In this document: positions 1 through 12,400 of the stretch, piece by piece
Layout of the letters: each line of letters starts with the position of its first letter
How positions within the stretch are numbered: the first letter of the stretch is position 1
Source: Intoshia linei
Taxonomy: Eukaryota; Orthonectida; Rhopaluridae
Assembly: GCA_001642005.1 (NCBI GenBank)
Contig: LWCA01000019.1
Span: forward strand, 1-64,000
DNA length: 64,000 nt
Direction of reading: 5' to 3'
The notes under the pieces: generated by a model
The model's input: the letters and a program-made list of their open reading frames with translations, nothing else
Databases searched by the model: none
What the model was told of the DNA's origin: nothing
Translations under genes and position numbers: made by a program

Positions 1-1737
1 TAATTTTTTATATTTAATTAACTTTGTTTTAATTTGATACGTGTTTTTATAAATGTAATGTTGTGTGACCATATGGTCACACTAGGAGTATATGGGTTAA
101 TAAGGACTTAGACTAGCGGTTCTCAAATGTGGGTACTGGACCCCTAGGGGAGTCCCAGAAATTATACGTACCAGCTCGTCTGATACTATGACTCATAAAT
201 TATAAATATTTTTTAAATTCCCAAAAAAATTGAAAATTGTAATCTTCAACTGAATATGTTCGTAATGACAAAGTAATAAGAAATTCTCCTATAAACGATG
301 TGAATTGGATTAAAAATGGTATTTCGTTGATCTCTGAAGAAGGTTATGCTGGTTCTTTCAGAGTATGTAGAAATAATTGGAAAATATACATGTAAATATC
401 TCATTTAATTTGTAATTGATAAATACTTCATTATATACATATAGCATTACTTTGCATATCTCAATCTTGTATTATTTGTACAAAGAGTTTCTGTTATGTC
501 ACTACATGTAGATTGAAGTTGTCGATGACTAGATTAAAATTGTCACTGACTTGAATGAGTTGAACTTGACTTGTTTGAAGTGTAAACCCTGTAACATATA
601 TGTATGTAGTTTTACTGCACTGTAATAATATTCATATATTGATAATTTTTACATATTGAAATGCAATGAAAAATGTAAAATTTCCTAAAGCGATTAACCA
701 GAATATGAAATTAGCTGCAATACATTGAAATTTATCAATAATTTAAAAAAAATTTTGGTATATATTATGAAATTATATTTAATATAAAAGACATGTATCT
801 CTAAATTAATCCAGAATCAATCTTATCTAAGTTTAATGCTTAATTTATTGTCAATAATGTACATGTATAATTAAATTCGTCTCTATAATTTACTCATTAT
901 GTAGTATATTTAATCAATTTCGTTCGTGAATAATTAAAAATTTTATTGATACAAATTTAATGGATATTTAATACTAAAGATTAATCAATAATGTAAGCTT
1001 ACATATACAGTGTATATTATACATGTTGCTGCTTATTATTCAAATTATAATATTTTCAATAGAATTTTTATGAAGTTTCCTACAATCTTATTTATGGTAT
1101 TTTTATAATTTATTTATTTTATTATATTATTCTTATTATTATTCTTATTATGCTTCTTATATCAAATTAGAGGGTTTCAACTATCAAAGACACTAAAATT
1201 TTATATTCAAAATAAATATAATGTTTAGATGCTAAATGGTATCAATAAAAAATCGTAATTTTAAAATAATATAAAGAACTTAAATAATGACTTACCAGTT
1301 AATTACATTCCAAAATGGGTAAAAGGTCTATTAACAATTTCTAATTGTTTATCCAAAAATTTGAACCTTTTTGTTAATTTGCGTTTATAAATGATATCAA
1401 AACTTGGTAAATTCGTGTTGGTTTTAAGTTTAATTATTAATATAATTAATAGTTACAAAACGGTATAATATATTTTAGATTAAATGTTCAAACTTGTACT
1501 ATATCGACTGATCGAATCAATACTATGAAAACCATTGTTTATCTATTATGGTCGTTTATCATGTTTTTTGCATTTTTATATTTTTCAATAAGAATAGCAA
1601 AAAGTATTTATAACCAATGAAAATATCCAAATGTAAAATTGTAAAAATAAAAATTTATAAAAAATAAAATACAATTTTAATAAATTTAGTACATTACATA
1701 CACATTTCTCTATCACACGTATATAATGATTAGAAAA
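1..1737. other. Intergenic AT-rich DNA
   Basis: No coding potential is visible on either strand. Around 114-170 there is a stretch beginning GCGGTTCTCAAATGTGGG with a GC-richer patch (ACCCCTAGGGGAG). This resembles the end of a hAT element of the CAGTGGTTCTCAAA type, but no partner end was found. The rest is low-complexity AT-rich sequence. Confidence 0.5.
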
Positions 1738-4700
1738 TCAATTAAAATTATTATTTTCCATTATCTTTTTCATAGTAGTTTTGTACACGTTCAATTCCTC
1801 CAATAGGGAATCGTTTAGGATCTACATTTACAGAATCAAATGTGATAATTATGATTTAATTATCTATACATTTAATTAGCATACAATTATGTATACCATT
1901 ATAATTGTAAAATATAAAATGCATGTATTATGTATTACCTGAAGATGTTTATTGTTTAAATTCTCATTTTTTAAACGGTTTGACAAAGCTATTGTACTTG
2001 AATCGTTGGTAATTTGACTAGAATCAATTTCATTATTTTCTTCTTTTAATTGGGAAATTATTCGTTTATGTTTATCTATCTAAACATTATATTAAATTTG
2101 AATTTATACTATTATAGTGCAGTGGTTCCAAGTCTAGAAACGTTGATAAATTGTGTTAACCTTTTAAAAGTATTAAAATTTCTTAAAAATAAAGACACTT
2201 ATATTTGAATGGATGTTTTAATTAAATGTCAAAGTTTGAAAATTTAAACCACTCATGTAATCAATAAATTAATAAAAGCAAACTACCTCAACCTCTAAAT
2301 CATCACATTTAGTGACTAAATTTTTATTTTGTTTTTTTAATTGATCAATTTTGTTGAACATTTCAGTATTCTAAAAAATAAACAGATTGATTTTATAAGT
2401 GTAAATTAAAAGTATACTTTTTCAGATAATTCATCCATTTCCATTGAAGTGGCAGAGTGGTTTCTATTTAAAGATTTAATTGTTTCTTCCATATCAATTA
2501 TAGTAGCGTTTCGCAAAATTAAAACTCTTTCCAGCTATATATTAATTTTTATTTATTTGTTATTATAGTCTAGTTTAGTATTACCAAAATAAGTAACTTT
2601 CTTGAAAAAATAATTAATGTATTACATTTTGAATTTAATTCAAAAATTCAAAAAATCGAAAATGAATCAAAAATAAATTGTAAATATTAATTTTAAATGT
2701 ATTATTAGTTTGGTAATCAGTGATTTACTTGTTCTTTTCTGATTTTTAGATAATCAAATTGATTTAGTTCCTCATCAAATTTTTCGTCATTTTTTTTATT
2801 TTTCAATTTTAATTTGTTGATAATTTCGTTTAATTTTAAATTCTAAATTTATTTATTATTATTGGTTTTATTAATATAGTATTCTATATTATAGTGTACT
2901 AGCTTGACTGTTATGTACTACGTACAAACAGATTTTTTGTGTGTTAACAGGATACAACTGTATCACCTGTATTTTTTTTTTAATTCTCCAATTCGTTTGA
3001 TTTTCAAAAACAGGACAATTGGTCTTTTTGACCCGTAAGATCTGAGTTTGGAAGGTTGAAATATATCTTACTAAACCCCGGAAAAAACTATAATAGGAGT
3101 GTGGACTTTATAAAATTCTAAGACTGGTAGCTATTGAAATAAACGATAACACACACACACAAAAAAAGCATATTATATAAGGGATATAAAGGATTAAAAG
3201 TGTAAAACAATTCAAATTTGAAATTATATAAGATTAATATTTTATTTGTCAGTATTTAATTACCGAAACTGTCAGTATAAATATTAAAATGTCAGTAATA
3301 AAATGTACTTTGTCAATATTCAATTACATATCTGTCAGTTTTTAATTGCTTTCTTGTTAGTATATAATTGAATTTTTTCAGTAAATATATTAGTAAAATC
3401 TAGTTTTTTTCGAATGAGTCAAAATATGTAACCTCATGCCTAACAACAAATGCTGTATCATCCAATTCAGGTATATTGGAATTATCAACACACCATTGTT
3501 CCAATTCCCCAAGACTTATTTTCAGTAATTTAAATTTTTTCATATTCAATTGCATCAAATAATTGGACAGTTGGCTTTTATTTTTCAGTTTAAATCCTTT
3601 TTCCAACAACATTTCTGTAATTTTTTTTGGTTTCAGTTTCAAATCAAATAATTTTTCTATCTCTTTTTTACATTCAGTGGTCATTCGTTGTGTGTGAACT
3701 TGTAAATTTTCATGGCTATGGCCTTCTGTTGTTATAAACAAAAGAACTACATCGTTTGAGTTTTCATAAAATAAATAAAGGCCAGCATCACAATTCTCTT
3801 TTTTTTTAGCCACGTTGCATCTATAATAATCTTTTGTACCAGAAGCAGTTTTGTTTGAATAATGATAGCTCCAGGTTGATTCTTGTTTAACGAATGAAAT
3901 AGCATCAATTTTTTTTTCAAACCTTTGAAATTGAACCCAATTTCTTTGTCTTTTTCTCTTTCTAGTCTTTATCGTTGCCAAAGCGTAATGATCATCTTGA
4001 TCAGAAACATATTCATTGACTGTGTATTCTTCCATTTGAAATTTGTCAAATATAAATCAACCTAAAAATGAAATGGATAATTGGATTATCCAATTTGGAT
4101 ATATAAAACTAACACAATAAATAAACAATTTTCATCCTAAATTCTTGTTATCTAGGATAATATAGCATATGAGTTTGGCGAATGTAGTACCAGACTCTTT
4201 TTAAATAAACATTGTAAAACTTATAAAATTCCCCTGGCAAAATAATTTCTAAATATACTTGAACTTAAGCCAAAGTTATCTATATAATATTCATATACAT
4301 GTACACTCTTTAAATATTTTTTCCTTCACTCAATAAAACCTCACAATAACATCACATCACTATTTGACGTCAAATTTACTCCTAATTTGATCGTCATTGT
4401 GATGTCATTAAATGGCATACAAAGAGGTTAGTTATTTTTACTTAAAAGTGGTGCCATATGATCTGAACCTAACTATTACAAGAACGTCACTATAACGGAA
4501 ATTTGCTAGCTGGGTTAGTTTTTACATACAAAGATGAAATTTTGATGTTATACATACGTTTTTTGACTTACACGTGGAAATTATTATCAAGAATATTCTC
4601 TGGTGTAAATACCATATAATATTTCTAATTTTTATGTAATATGGTTTGTAGGTATAATATGGTATCTTAATATTTCAGTTTTAACTTGGGTATGTAGTGG

Positions 4701-7700
4701 ATAATATATTATTTCAAAAACTAGATTTTTAATTTTTATACTGACACTCCAAAATCATCAAACTTACAATTTAATTTTTTACTGACAAAATATTATTTTA
4801 TAAAATGTGTTTATTTCTATATAATTTTTTGTTGATTTACTTACAATTTTCGATGAATACTGATCTAGTTAATATATTTACTGACACAAATGCAATTTTG
4901 TACTGACAAGAAAGCAATTAAAAACTGACAGATATGTAATTAAATATTGACAAAGTACATTTTATTAATGACATTTTCGTGTTTATACTGACAATTTTAT
5001 GTTGAAAATACAGAAAATTTTTTATTAAAAACTGCCAGTATTTTAATTAAATACTGACAAATTTAAATACTTCCCTATAAATAATATTTACTTCATCAAC
5101 TAAATATTTATATCGATTTTTTTTGACGCTAGTCGATAATTTGTCATATCGGTCTTGAAATTTCTAAAATATTTAAATTTTTAGCTATTTTATTTTATAA
5201 TAATCAAAATTATATTTTATTTAATTGTAATTATAATTATATACTATATAGTCAATTAATCAATACAGAGGTGTCAGACTCAATTTGCTTGGCAGACCAA
5301 ATGTGACTACAAAAATTATAAAGCGAACCATACAAAACAATATCTTTACTCAAATCATTATTAAACTAACAGTTTTTTTTCTTAATAAAATTAACGCGGG
5401 CCGGACATTCCATAATTGGAGACCGAAAATGGCCTAATGGCTGCATAATTGACACCTCTGTTCAGTGGCACTGCCAGTACCCCTGTTGTATAGTATTATT
5501 TATTATATAACCAAAATATAATATATTAACTATTATGTATATTTAATAATAATCTACATTTCGCCTAATGATTGTATTTTTAAAATATAAAGTAATTATC
5601 TATGATATACAAAAATAATGAGCAGGGGTTATGAAACTTTTTTACCACTGATTGGTAATTTAACAATAAATGTATATATGTATGTATGTATATATTTATG
5701 TTCCTAATACAGTGATTCTTAACCGGTGCGCCGCAACTAAAATTTTAAAAATTAGTGTCAAACTTTTATATTGACAATTCCTTGATGAATATTTTGGTAA
5801 ATATTTTTGACAATATTTACTGTTAATATTTATTTATATTAAATATTATGGTGAACAATAAAAATATAAACATTTCATCATACATCAAATGTTCTTTACT
5901 AAATTTAAGTCACCAAATCAAAGTATTTTTGTATTATTATTATGATTTTATATTTTTAATCTTTGCACATTTTCGAATCTTAATTCGTTTTGTTCTTATC
6001 AAAATTTAAGGTGCGCCCAAATTTTTATATATTTCACATGTGCGTTGAAGCAAAAAAAAATAAAAAACACCGTCGGAATACATATATTGATATTTAGCGA
6101 TACAAAATAAGCAGTAACAGATGAACTGTTGTGGAATAGATTTTTATGGTAATAGTAAAATTTGAAGTTTAAATACAGTTTTTGAATATAACGCAAGTAT
6201 TCGTTACATTTCTTAAAAAGACAAGAAGTACTAACCAACATTTTAATAACGGAAAACGATTGTATGTTACTTTTAAAATTATTTTAATAAATCATACTCG
6301 GCAAATTCATTAATATTTCCAAATTTTTCCTTCAATTGCGTAGTGTATTCTTGTTCCTAATAAGTTGGTATAATTGACACTTAGAAGTTTTAATTTTTTT
6401 CACGTCGTGAACCCCTTAAAAATTATTATTAGTTTTATTAGTAATGAAATCATACTGTAAAATCAACTTAAATATTTATAAAATAATAATAAATCATTTT
6501 TCGCTTAACCTACTTCTATGTTCGGTTGCACCATTTAGTACTTGAAACATTAAAAAATAATTTAATAATACAATATATATTTTTCTGTGGATCCTAGGGG
6601 TTCACATAATGCTATCATAACTAAGAACAATATCCAGTTTAATCTATACAACTTTAATGATTATTTTAGTTCTTATTTTATTCATTAATAACATGTATAG
6701 CTATATTAATATTTACCGATTTTAACATGCTTTTTACCAAATCCAATTCTTCGATTAATTCTCTACATTTATAGTATAATGGATTTTCAATATCTAAGAA
6801 TAATTCATTATAATTTTTTTAATTATGCATTAGTTTGGATTCCATTTTTAGAACTTTACATTTATACCTTGATGACTACTACTACTACTGTAGTAGCTAC
6901 TACGCATACGTATGACGTATATCTAATACATAAAAAAATTGATCTACTAAAAGTCGCTATTTTATAATATATGTAGCTATTTAAGGTCACTTTTAAACAA
7001 AATACCATTAAAACCACTGTTATTTATTTTTTTTATATTTTTTACTTTATATTTCAATAACTACTAGTCTTAGAATTTTATAAAGTCCACATTTCAAATA
7101 CAGTTTTTTCCGGGGGTGTTAGAAAAATATATGTAAACCTCCCAAACTTACATCTTACGGGTCAAAAAGCCCAATTGTCCTTTTTTTGAAAATCAAACGA
7201 ATTGGAGAATTTAAAAAAATATACACTCTGATACGGATTTTAAAATCATAAATATCATCACAAATTTAAATATAAAAAAATATATCTTCAGGGCCAAAAC
7301 ACCAAATTATCTTTTTTTTTTAATGAAAACAACCCTAAAATTAAAAAGAATTACAGGTGGTACAGTTGTATCCTGTTAACACACAAAAAAAATTTCAATC
7401 TGAATAAGTGACGACTTTCTTGGTCAAAAAAGCATTTTAGTATTCATATATTTTATTTCTTATATAGTCTGTACAGCAATATTATACATATATAGCAGGG
7501 CTCGGCAACTATTGGCTCGTGGGCCAAAAGTGGCACACATAATAATTTTGGTAGCCCTTTAAGTAAATATGTAATTTATTTATTTTTAAATTTTTCAACT
7601 TTAAAACAACGTTTTAAATATTTTCTATTATAATTGGGTCATTATAATTATTTTAATACTGAATTTCAAATCTTCCCGGATTTTAGTTTGTTGAATATAC

Positions 7701-8136
7701 TAGAAACGTTTCTACTCAGTTAAAATTGAAATCTATCATGTGTAAATTTTCCAAATATAATTTTAATATATATAAAAGGCCCATACAATTATTTGATATA
7801 AAAAAGATATATTTACTAACAAAAAATAAATTATTTACTAAGTACAATAAAATTAATGAAAACTTACTGAAACTTATGAATCTAGCAATTTTTTAGAAAA
7901 AATCAATAATTGTTAGTAAAAAAATTTCATCGTATTTTTTGATTTTATTTATTGAAATATTTTATTTGATGAGGCGTATAGGTATACAGTATATATATAG
8001 AGGCTATATATATATATATATATATATATATAGGCCTATGTAAAGATATAAACCAAAATAAACCTTCATCAACATTTTCTGCTCCAAAAAAACTATCCTC
8101 CATGTTATCCGGAAAATACTCACTTGTATTACTCAT
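1738..8136 (-). CDS. Unrecognised coiled-coil protein, multi-exon
   Basis: A minus-strand gene with at least nine exons. It starts with ATG at 8136, with exons at 8064-8136, 6717-6793, about 6298-6356, 5092-5163, 2729-2842, 2418-2534, 2287-2370, 1939-2079 and 1738-1821, ending in TGA. The five distal exons, from 2842 down, all join in phase 0 with clean GT..AG borders. The N-terminus is acidic (MSNTSEYFPDNMEDSFFGAE). The rest is rich in Glu, Lys, Asn, Leu and Ile in a heptad-like pattern, so a coiled-coil rod of about 275 residues is inferred, probably cytoskeletal or an adaptor. No signal peptide or membrane segment is seen. The join between the 6298-6356 exon and the 5092-5163 exon does not keep phase, so an exon is missing or the donor is misplaced. 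A MULE transposon and a Helitron copy lie in the 2843-5091 intron. I do not recognise the family. Confidence 0.7.
2899..3183 (-). mobile_element. Helitron-like non-autonomous element, short copy
   Basis: Read on the minus strand, the copy ends in a GTACGTAGTACATAACAG hairpin followed by TCAAG and CTAG before a T. It begins at a degenerate TCCCTTATATAATATGC. The interior contains TGTATCCTGTTAACACAC and CTAGTCTTAGAATTTTA-type blocks shared with the other copies. It lies in an intron of the 1738-8136 gene, right beside the MULE insertion. Confidence 0.6.
3236..5072. mobile_element. MULE-type transposon with long inverted repeats
   Basis: The left end (about 3236-3383) and the right end (about 4865-5072) are imperfect inverted repeats of roughly 150-200 bp. 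Both contain TGTCAGTATTTAATTA, ATGTCAGTAATAAAATGTAC, TTTGTCAATATT and CTGTCAGTTTTTAATTGC in the same order. The motif TGTCAGTA recurs every 25-40 bp in each arm, like a subterminal array of transposase-binding sites. The only gene inside is a 211-codon reading frame (3400-4035, minus) for the N-terminal, zinc-binding part of a Mutator-like transposase. The catalytic part is absent, so this is an internally deleted, non-autonomous copy. I could not define a target-site duplication with confidence. The right end is within about 20 bp of the exon border at 5092. Confidence 0.7.
3400..4035 (-). CDS. MULE transposase N-terminal fragment, FLYWCH-like zinc finger
   Basis: An uninterrupted 211-aa frame starting ATGGAAGAATAC (MEEYTV) and ending in TAG. 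After a basic stretch (residues 22-32, KTRKRKRQRN) comes a WRKY/FLYWCH-type finger: W55, YYRC with C73, C82, and H106/H108 in GHSHE. This arrangement is common in the N-terminal DNA-binding part of Mutator-like transposases of animals. Residues 115-170 look like the helical linker that follows it in that family (KPKKITEMLL, SQLSNYL). The frame stops just where the DDE catalytic region would be expected. It sits inside the 3236-5072 inverted-repeat element on the same strand as the host gene intron. It could be a relic or, if expressed, a DNA-binding-only product. The family assignment is from memory of motifs. Confidence 0.7.
   Translation of the reverse strand: MEEYTVNEYVSDQDDHYALATIKTRKRKRQRNWVQFQRFEKKIDAISFVKQESTWSYHYSNKTASGTKDYYRCNVAKKKENCDAGLYLFYENSNDVVLLFITTEGHSHENLQVHTQRMTTECKKEIEKLFDLKLKPKKITEMLLEKGFKLKNKSQLSNYLMQLNMKKFKLLKISLGELEQWCVDNSNIPELDDTAFVVRHEVTYFDSFEKN
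5266..5460. mobile_element. hAT-type MITE
   Basis: The element starts CAGAGGTGTCAGACTC and ends TAATTGACACCTCTG, a terminal inverted repeat with the CAG..CTG ends usual for hAT elements. Interior GC-rich patches (GGCAGACCAAATGTGAC, GCGGGCCGGACATTCC) match the element at 44644-44962. No clear 8-bp duplication remains (AATCAATA versus TTCAGTGG). It lies in an intron of the 1738-8136 coiled-coil gene. Confidence 0.65.
7030..7460 (+). mobile_element. Helitron-like repeat copy, partial
   Basis: This copy contains the family blocks in order: AACTACTAGTCTTAGAATTT, TTTTTTCCGGGGGTGTTAG, GGGTCAAAAAGCCCAATTG, TGATACGGATTTTAAAATC, TGTATCCTGTTAACACAC and TCAATCTGAATAAGTGACG. The canonical 5' TCCTTACTTATATAA and the 3' hairpin with CTAG are missing. 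It lies in the first intron of the minus-strand coiled-coil gene. Confidence 0.6.
7496..7830. mobile_element. hAT-type MITE, truncated
   Basis: It starts CAGGGCTCGGCAACTATTGG with GTGGGCCAAAAGTGGC following, the same kind of end as the element at 28107-28408. Further in, TCTACTCAGTTAAAATTGAA and ATCATGTGTAAATTTTCC are the reverse complement of blocks in that element. The second end is not recognisable. Confidence 0.45.
8005..8032. repeat. (TA)n microsatellite
   Basis: About fourteen uninterrupted TA units, flanked by further TA-rich sequence, just downstream of the first exon (start codon 8134-8136) of the minus-strand coiled-coil gene. Confidence 0.9.
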
Positions 8137-9478
8137 TTTGATTGTAACTATTCTATTATTTTACTTTTACACTGTTAAATAAACTTACTATTTGAGCATT
8201 TTTTGTAAACAAAATATAAAATGTTTCTTAAATAAAAAAATTGATTAAGATAAGTCCAACATGGATTATTATTGTAGTCGCCAAACTATCTGCTGTTTTA
8301 TTGAGAATATTTTCAAATTCTAATTTTTGCAATACAATACAATCTATAAATTAGGCAACTAATAAAAAAATGCATAGAAACAGGCTGTAAAATGTTTTAA
8401 AGTTTATCATACATACATTGTATATTAACCTGTGTCCTTATTCAAACTCATAAAATTAGCCCTATGGTAAAAATGAAATTTTTTATTGCGAACAAGATGG
8501 TGTGATTAAATCTAAATAATCAAAATTGTATCTGATAGAGAACAATTTTCTTCACATCATAAATGTAAACACAATACAAATTATTTAATTTATTACCCAA
8601 CATTTTTAATTTAATATCAATTTATAAAATATTTTCATTTTTTGGGGAGACATTTTGAGCAAAAGTGGGTGGTCTATTTTGATTTCAAAAATTTTAAAAA
8701 GCATATTCGTAACATACACAGAATTACTCATCTTTCCTTGTAGGCTACTTTCTGTTTACTCAAAAAAGCTGTTTTTGGATACAGGTTAATGTATATGGAT
8801 AGTATTTAATAACTATCGCCATTTGCTCTATAAAACCCATTTGATAATTAAAATATTATGTGACTAATGATTAGACATTCGTTTTCAGAGTCAGACAGTA
8901 CCATATATTTTTAATATCGAGACGAGCAGCATTACAAAATTCAACAATTAGCATCAAAAAATAGTTGTATGTTGTGATGAGAAACCTTGTTGCAGAATTA
9001 ATTTTTTATTTTAACCTCATCATAATATTTTTCCAAGTAATTTATATCATCTGTAGAAGCTGTAGATGCTGCACGCAGGCAATTTGAAAATCCAGTCAAT
9101 TTGCAAATTTCCTGGATTTCCAAACTGCCTGTAACATGAATGTACATGAAATGTAAAGGATGAATGTTAATGGTGGTGATGAATGGCGAAGCAATAATTA
9201 ATTTTATGCTGTAAAAATTTGTACATGTCATTTTTACCCAATTTCCCTAATATATAATCAAAAGTACTTTTTAAAATTTTTTTTTGAATCACCCTATTGT
9301 ACACTGTACAGTTTACAAAATCTATACTACAGATATAGCTAAGAAATTTGATATTCTCCAGGGTGGCAGAGCGTTAATGAAATATCATGAAAATAGGGAA
9401 ATGTAAAAGACGAGTAATCTTTTTTAACAGTCTTTACATCTTGATTTAATAAAATATTTATTTTTATAAAATAATACA
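8137..9478. other. Intergenic stretch between two coiled-coil genes; possible orphan exon near 9002-9130
   Basis: This lies between the 3' end of the FAM184-like gene and the start of the next minus-strand gene. A minus-strand open stretch at about 9002-9130 begins after an AG and ends KYYDEVKIKN before TAA. It contains LTGFSNCLRAAS and has slightly richer composition than its surroundings. It could be an alternative last exon of the FAM184-like gene or a transposon-derived fragment. I do not recognise it. The rest is AT-rich with no feature. Confidence 0.35.
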
Positions 9479-12400
9479 TCAATTTCTGTACTAAAAATAA
9501 AAATTATTTTAATTTATATTTTCAACCTTATATTGTATTGGATTTATTAATCCTACTTTTGGATTTGAACAAAACAATTTATTATAATTTTTTTCACGGT
9601 TTACTAATTCTTCTTCACAATTTCTTTTGTCTTTCTAAATTTAAATTTAAAGAGGCCTAAATAAAAATCAACTTTAAAAATATATCTAAAATTTCTAAAC
9701 CACTAATAAATTTTTTATATAAAAATTATCATGAAAGTAAATAAATTAAATTACCTTAATTTTACAAATTTCAAGTTTAAATTTTTCATTGCAATTTTCC
9801 AAAAATTTAATTTTTTCAACGTCTTCTGTTCTGGATTCTCGATGTTCATACATTTTTGTTATTTCAGTCAATCTAAAAGTATTTTATTATTATTCGACAA
9901 AAAATTTCGGGTTTAAAATCTCAAATTCTCAAATTCTCAAAAAATTATTGAGAAACTTGTTTCAGATATTACGGCTTATCTTGTCGTAAACTGGAGAGTA
10001 TTGATACCAATTAAACAAACCACCGATAATTCATACTACAAATAAAAAATATCAAATCAACTACATAATGAAAAACCTTTGAGCTACCTATAAAGTAATC
10101 AAAATTACTTGTGTTCAATTAAAAGACATTTTTCCTTTTCTTCAAAAATTTTTTTTTGAGTTGACTTTAGTAATGTTTCCATTTCTTTATGATGCTGTAA
10201 TTGTAATCTATCCGATATGTTTTTTAGTTGTATTTTATTCTTTTCAGTGGAATCTCTAAATGAACTAATAAATATATAAATCATTCTTAAAAATTAGAAA
10301 ATACCTAGAAAATACAGCATTCTTATCCTTACTTATATAAAGAATGAAGAAAAATGGTTAAAAATGTATGTCTGTTTATTCATTTATTTGTTCCAGTTTA
10401 TTTAAGAGGTAAGGGGTTTCGAGTTCTACAATTTCCATATTATTATAATAGTTTTTCCAAAGTGTTTTTTTATGTTTTATCGCAAATTTCAATTTCAGAA
10501 ATTGAGTCCTTCAAGGTTAAAAACCACAATTGTCCTTTGTTTTTAAATTCAAACCCATAGTAGAATTATAAAGAATACACATTTTAATAAAAAGTTTTAA
10601 ATTCATCAATATTATGATAATTTTCAATTTCAAAATTTTATATCTTCACGGCCAAAAACCCAAATTACCCTTTTTTGTAAAAATTAAGAAAGTCTTATAA
10701 TTTATAGAACATAAATTCTGGGATATTTTTTAAATTTATAAGCATTATCATAATTTTCACCATCAAACACTCACATTACCCTTTTTTTAAAAATGAAAAC
10801 AGCCCTAGAATTTAAAAAAAATTATAGATGATACAGCTGTATCCTGTTAACACGCACAAAAAATTTCAATCTGAATAAGTGCCGCCTTCACGGTCAAAAA
10901 AGTATTTTAGTATTCATATATTTTTTTTCCGAAATATTTTATTAAAACAAAAAATGTGAGATAATTAACGGTCCTAAAATTAAATTGAAAGATTATTCTG
11001 ATAGAGCTTATTCCAGTTAATATAAATACAAAATTTTATCTTAGAAATCACGGATTCCAGAAAGACAAATAAATTTTGGTGTTGCTAAAAATTAAAATTA
11101 TCTCTAAGTTCTGTGTATATTCGTCTTGTTGTTTGGTTAATAACGCGAAAGAATAAATCCTAAATAATTTACCTATTGGTATTTTCATATTGTATTTTTT
11201 CATTTTTCATTTTTTCCAAAATTTTTTCATTCTCAAATTTCAATGATGTGATATCATTTTTACTGGAAGCTAGATGCTCAGTAATTTTTTCGTATTTACA
11301 TACTTTTTCTTTGATTATTTCTTCTAGCAATCTAATTTTTTTTGTTGCGTCAGATATCTAAACCAATTTATTAACGTTGAAACATGTAAAACAAGAATTC
11401 AGCGGTGTAGCTAATTTATTGAAATTTCATTAAAATAACCTTTTCGTTTCTACTCTTGATAATACCATTATTAATTTTTTCTATTTTGGATATCTTTATT
11501 TTATTTTCTTCAGATATTTGATTTTTTATTTCTTCTAAATTAACAAAATGTATTTTCACAGTAATTAGATTTAATCTCAAAACTAGACAAATAATATTAA
11601 AATTATCGTGAAGCTAATTATGAATTAAAATTTTTAGTTTAAAAAAATTGGTCAACTGTGTCCAAAAATAACTCATTACATAGAATTGTTGGCACTATGA
11701 TGATAATTATATTAATACCATTGGTCATTGAACACATTGAAAACATAATCGTTTAAACCCCTGGATACCTAGGATCCCTTCTCATGGTACACACATAGTA
11801 TAAATATACAACAATTATAATTGTTATTATTATTATAATTATTGTTATTATACCTATATTATAGCAATGATTTTCATTTAAATTATTGACAGTTTGCTGT
11901 TGAAGTATAACCAATTCATTAACTTTATCAGAATGGGATTTTTTTAAATTTTTGATAATATTTTCATACTTTCTTTCATAACTTTTTTCAATCTCAATTT
12001 TTTCAATATTATTATTTTGATTTTGAACATTTTTCATATTTTTAAGATTTTCTTCATTTTCATTGATTATATCGCTTATTTTACATTTATATTCATTTTC
12101 TAATCGTTCATTCTTTATTTTCATTTCATAAATACACTGTGAGTTTTTTAGTTTATGGTCTTGGTTTAATTTGTTGTACATACAATCCATTTCTTTGACT
12201 TTATCATTTAATATTTTTATTTGATGTATAAATTTATCTTCCTTTTGTCTCCAGTCATCTTTTGCACTACTCATTTCGTGGTGTTTCTTTTTCATCATTT
12301 CCTCTAACTCTTGGCTTAAATAATAATTAAATTAAAATTTTCAAATTTAAAATAATATTTTGCATTGTAAAGACAATGAGGAAAATTTCACGAATGTATT

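Noticed and set aside
3140-3165. Possible CRISPR array or bacterial features
   Set aside because: The (AC)n tract and the TGTCAGTA arrays are irregularly spaced and belong to transposon ends. The genome is eukaryotic.
5999-6241. 80-codon minus-strand frame
   Set aside because: The Phe/Tyr/Ile/Asn composition is typical of random AT-rich sequence. Part overlaps a hAT-like end (GGTGCGCCGCAAC at 5726 and GGTGCGCCC at 6010).
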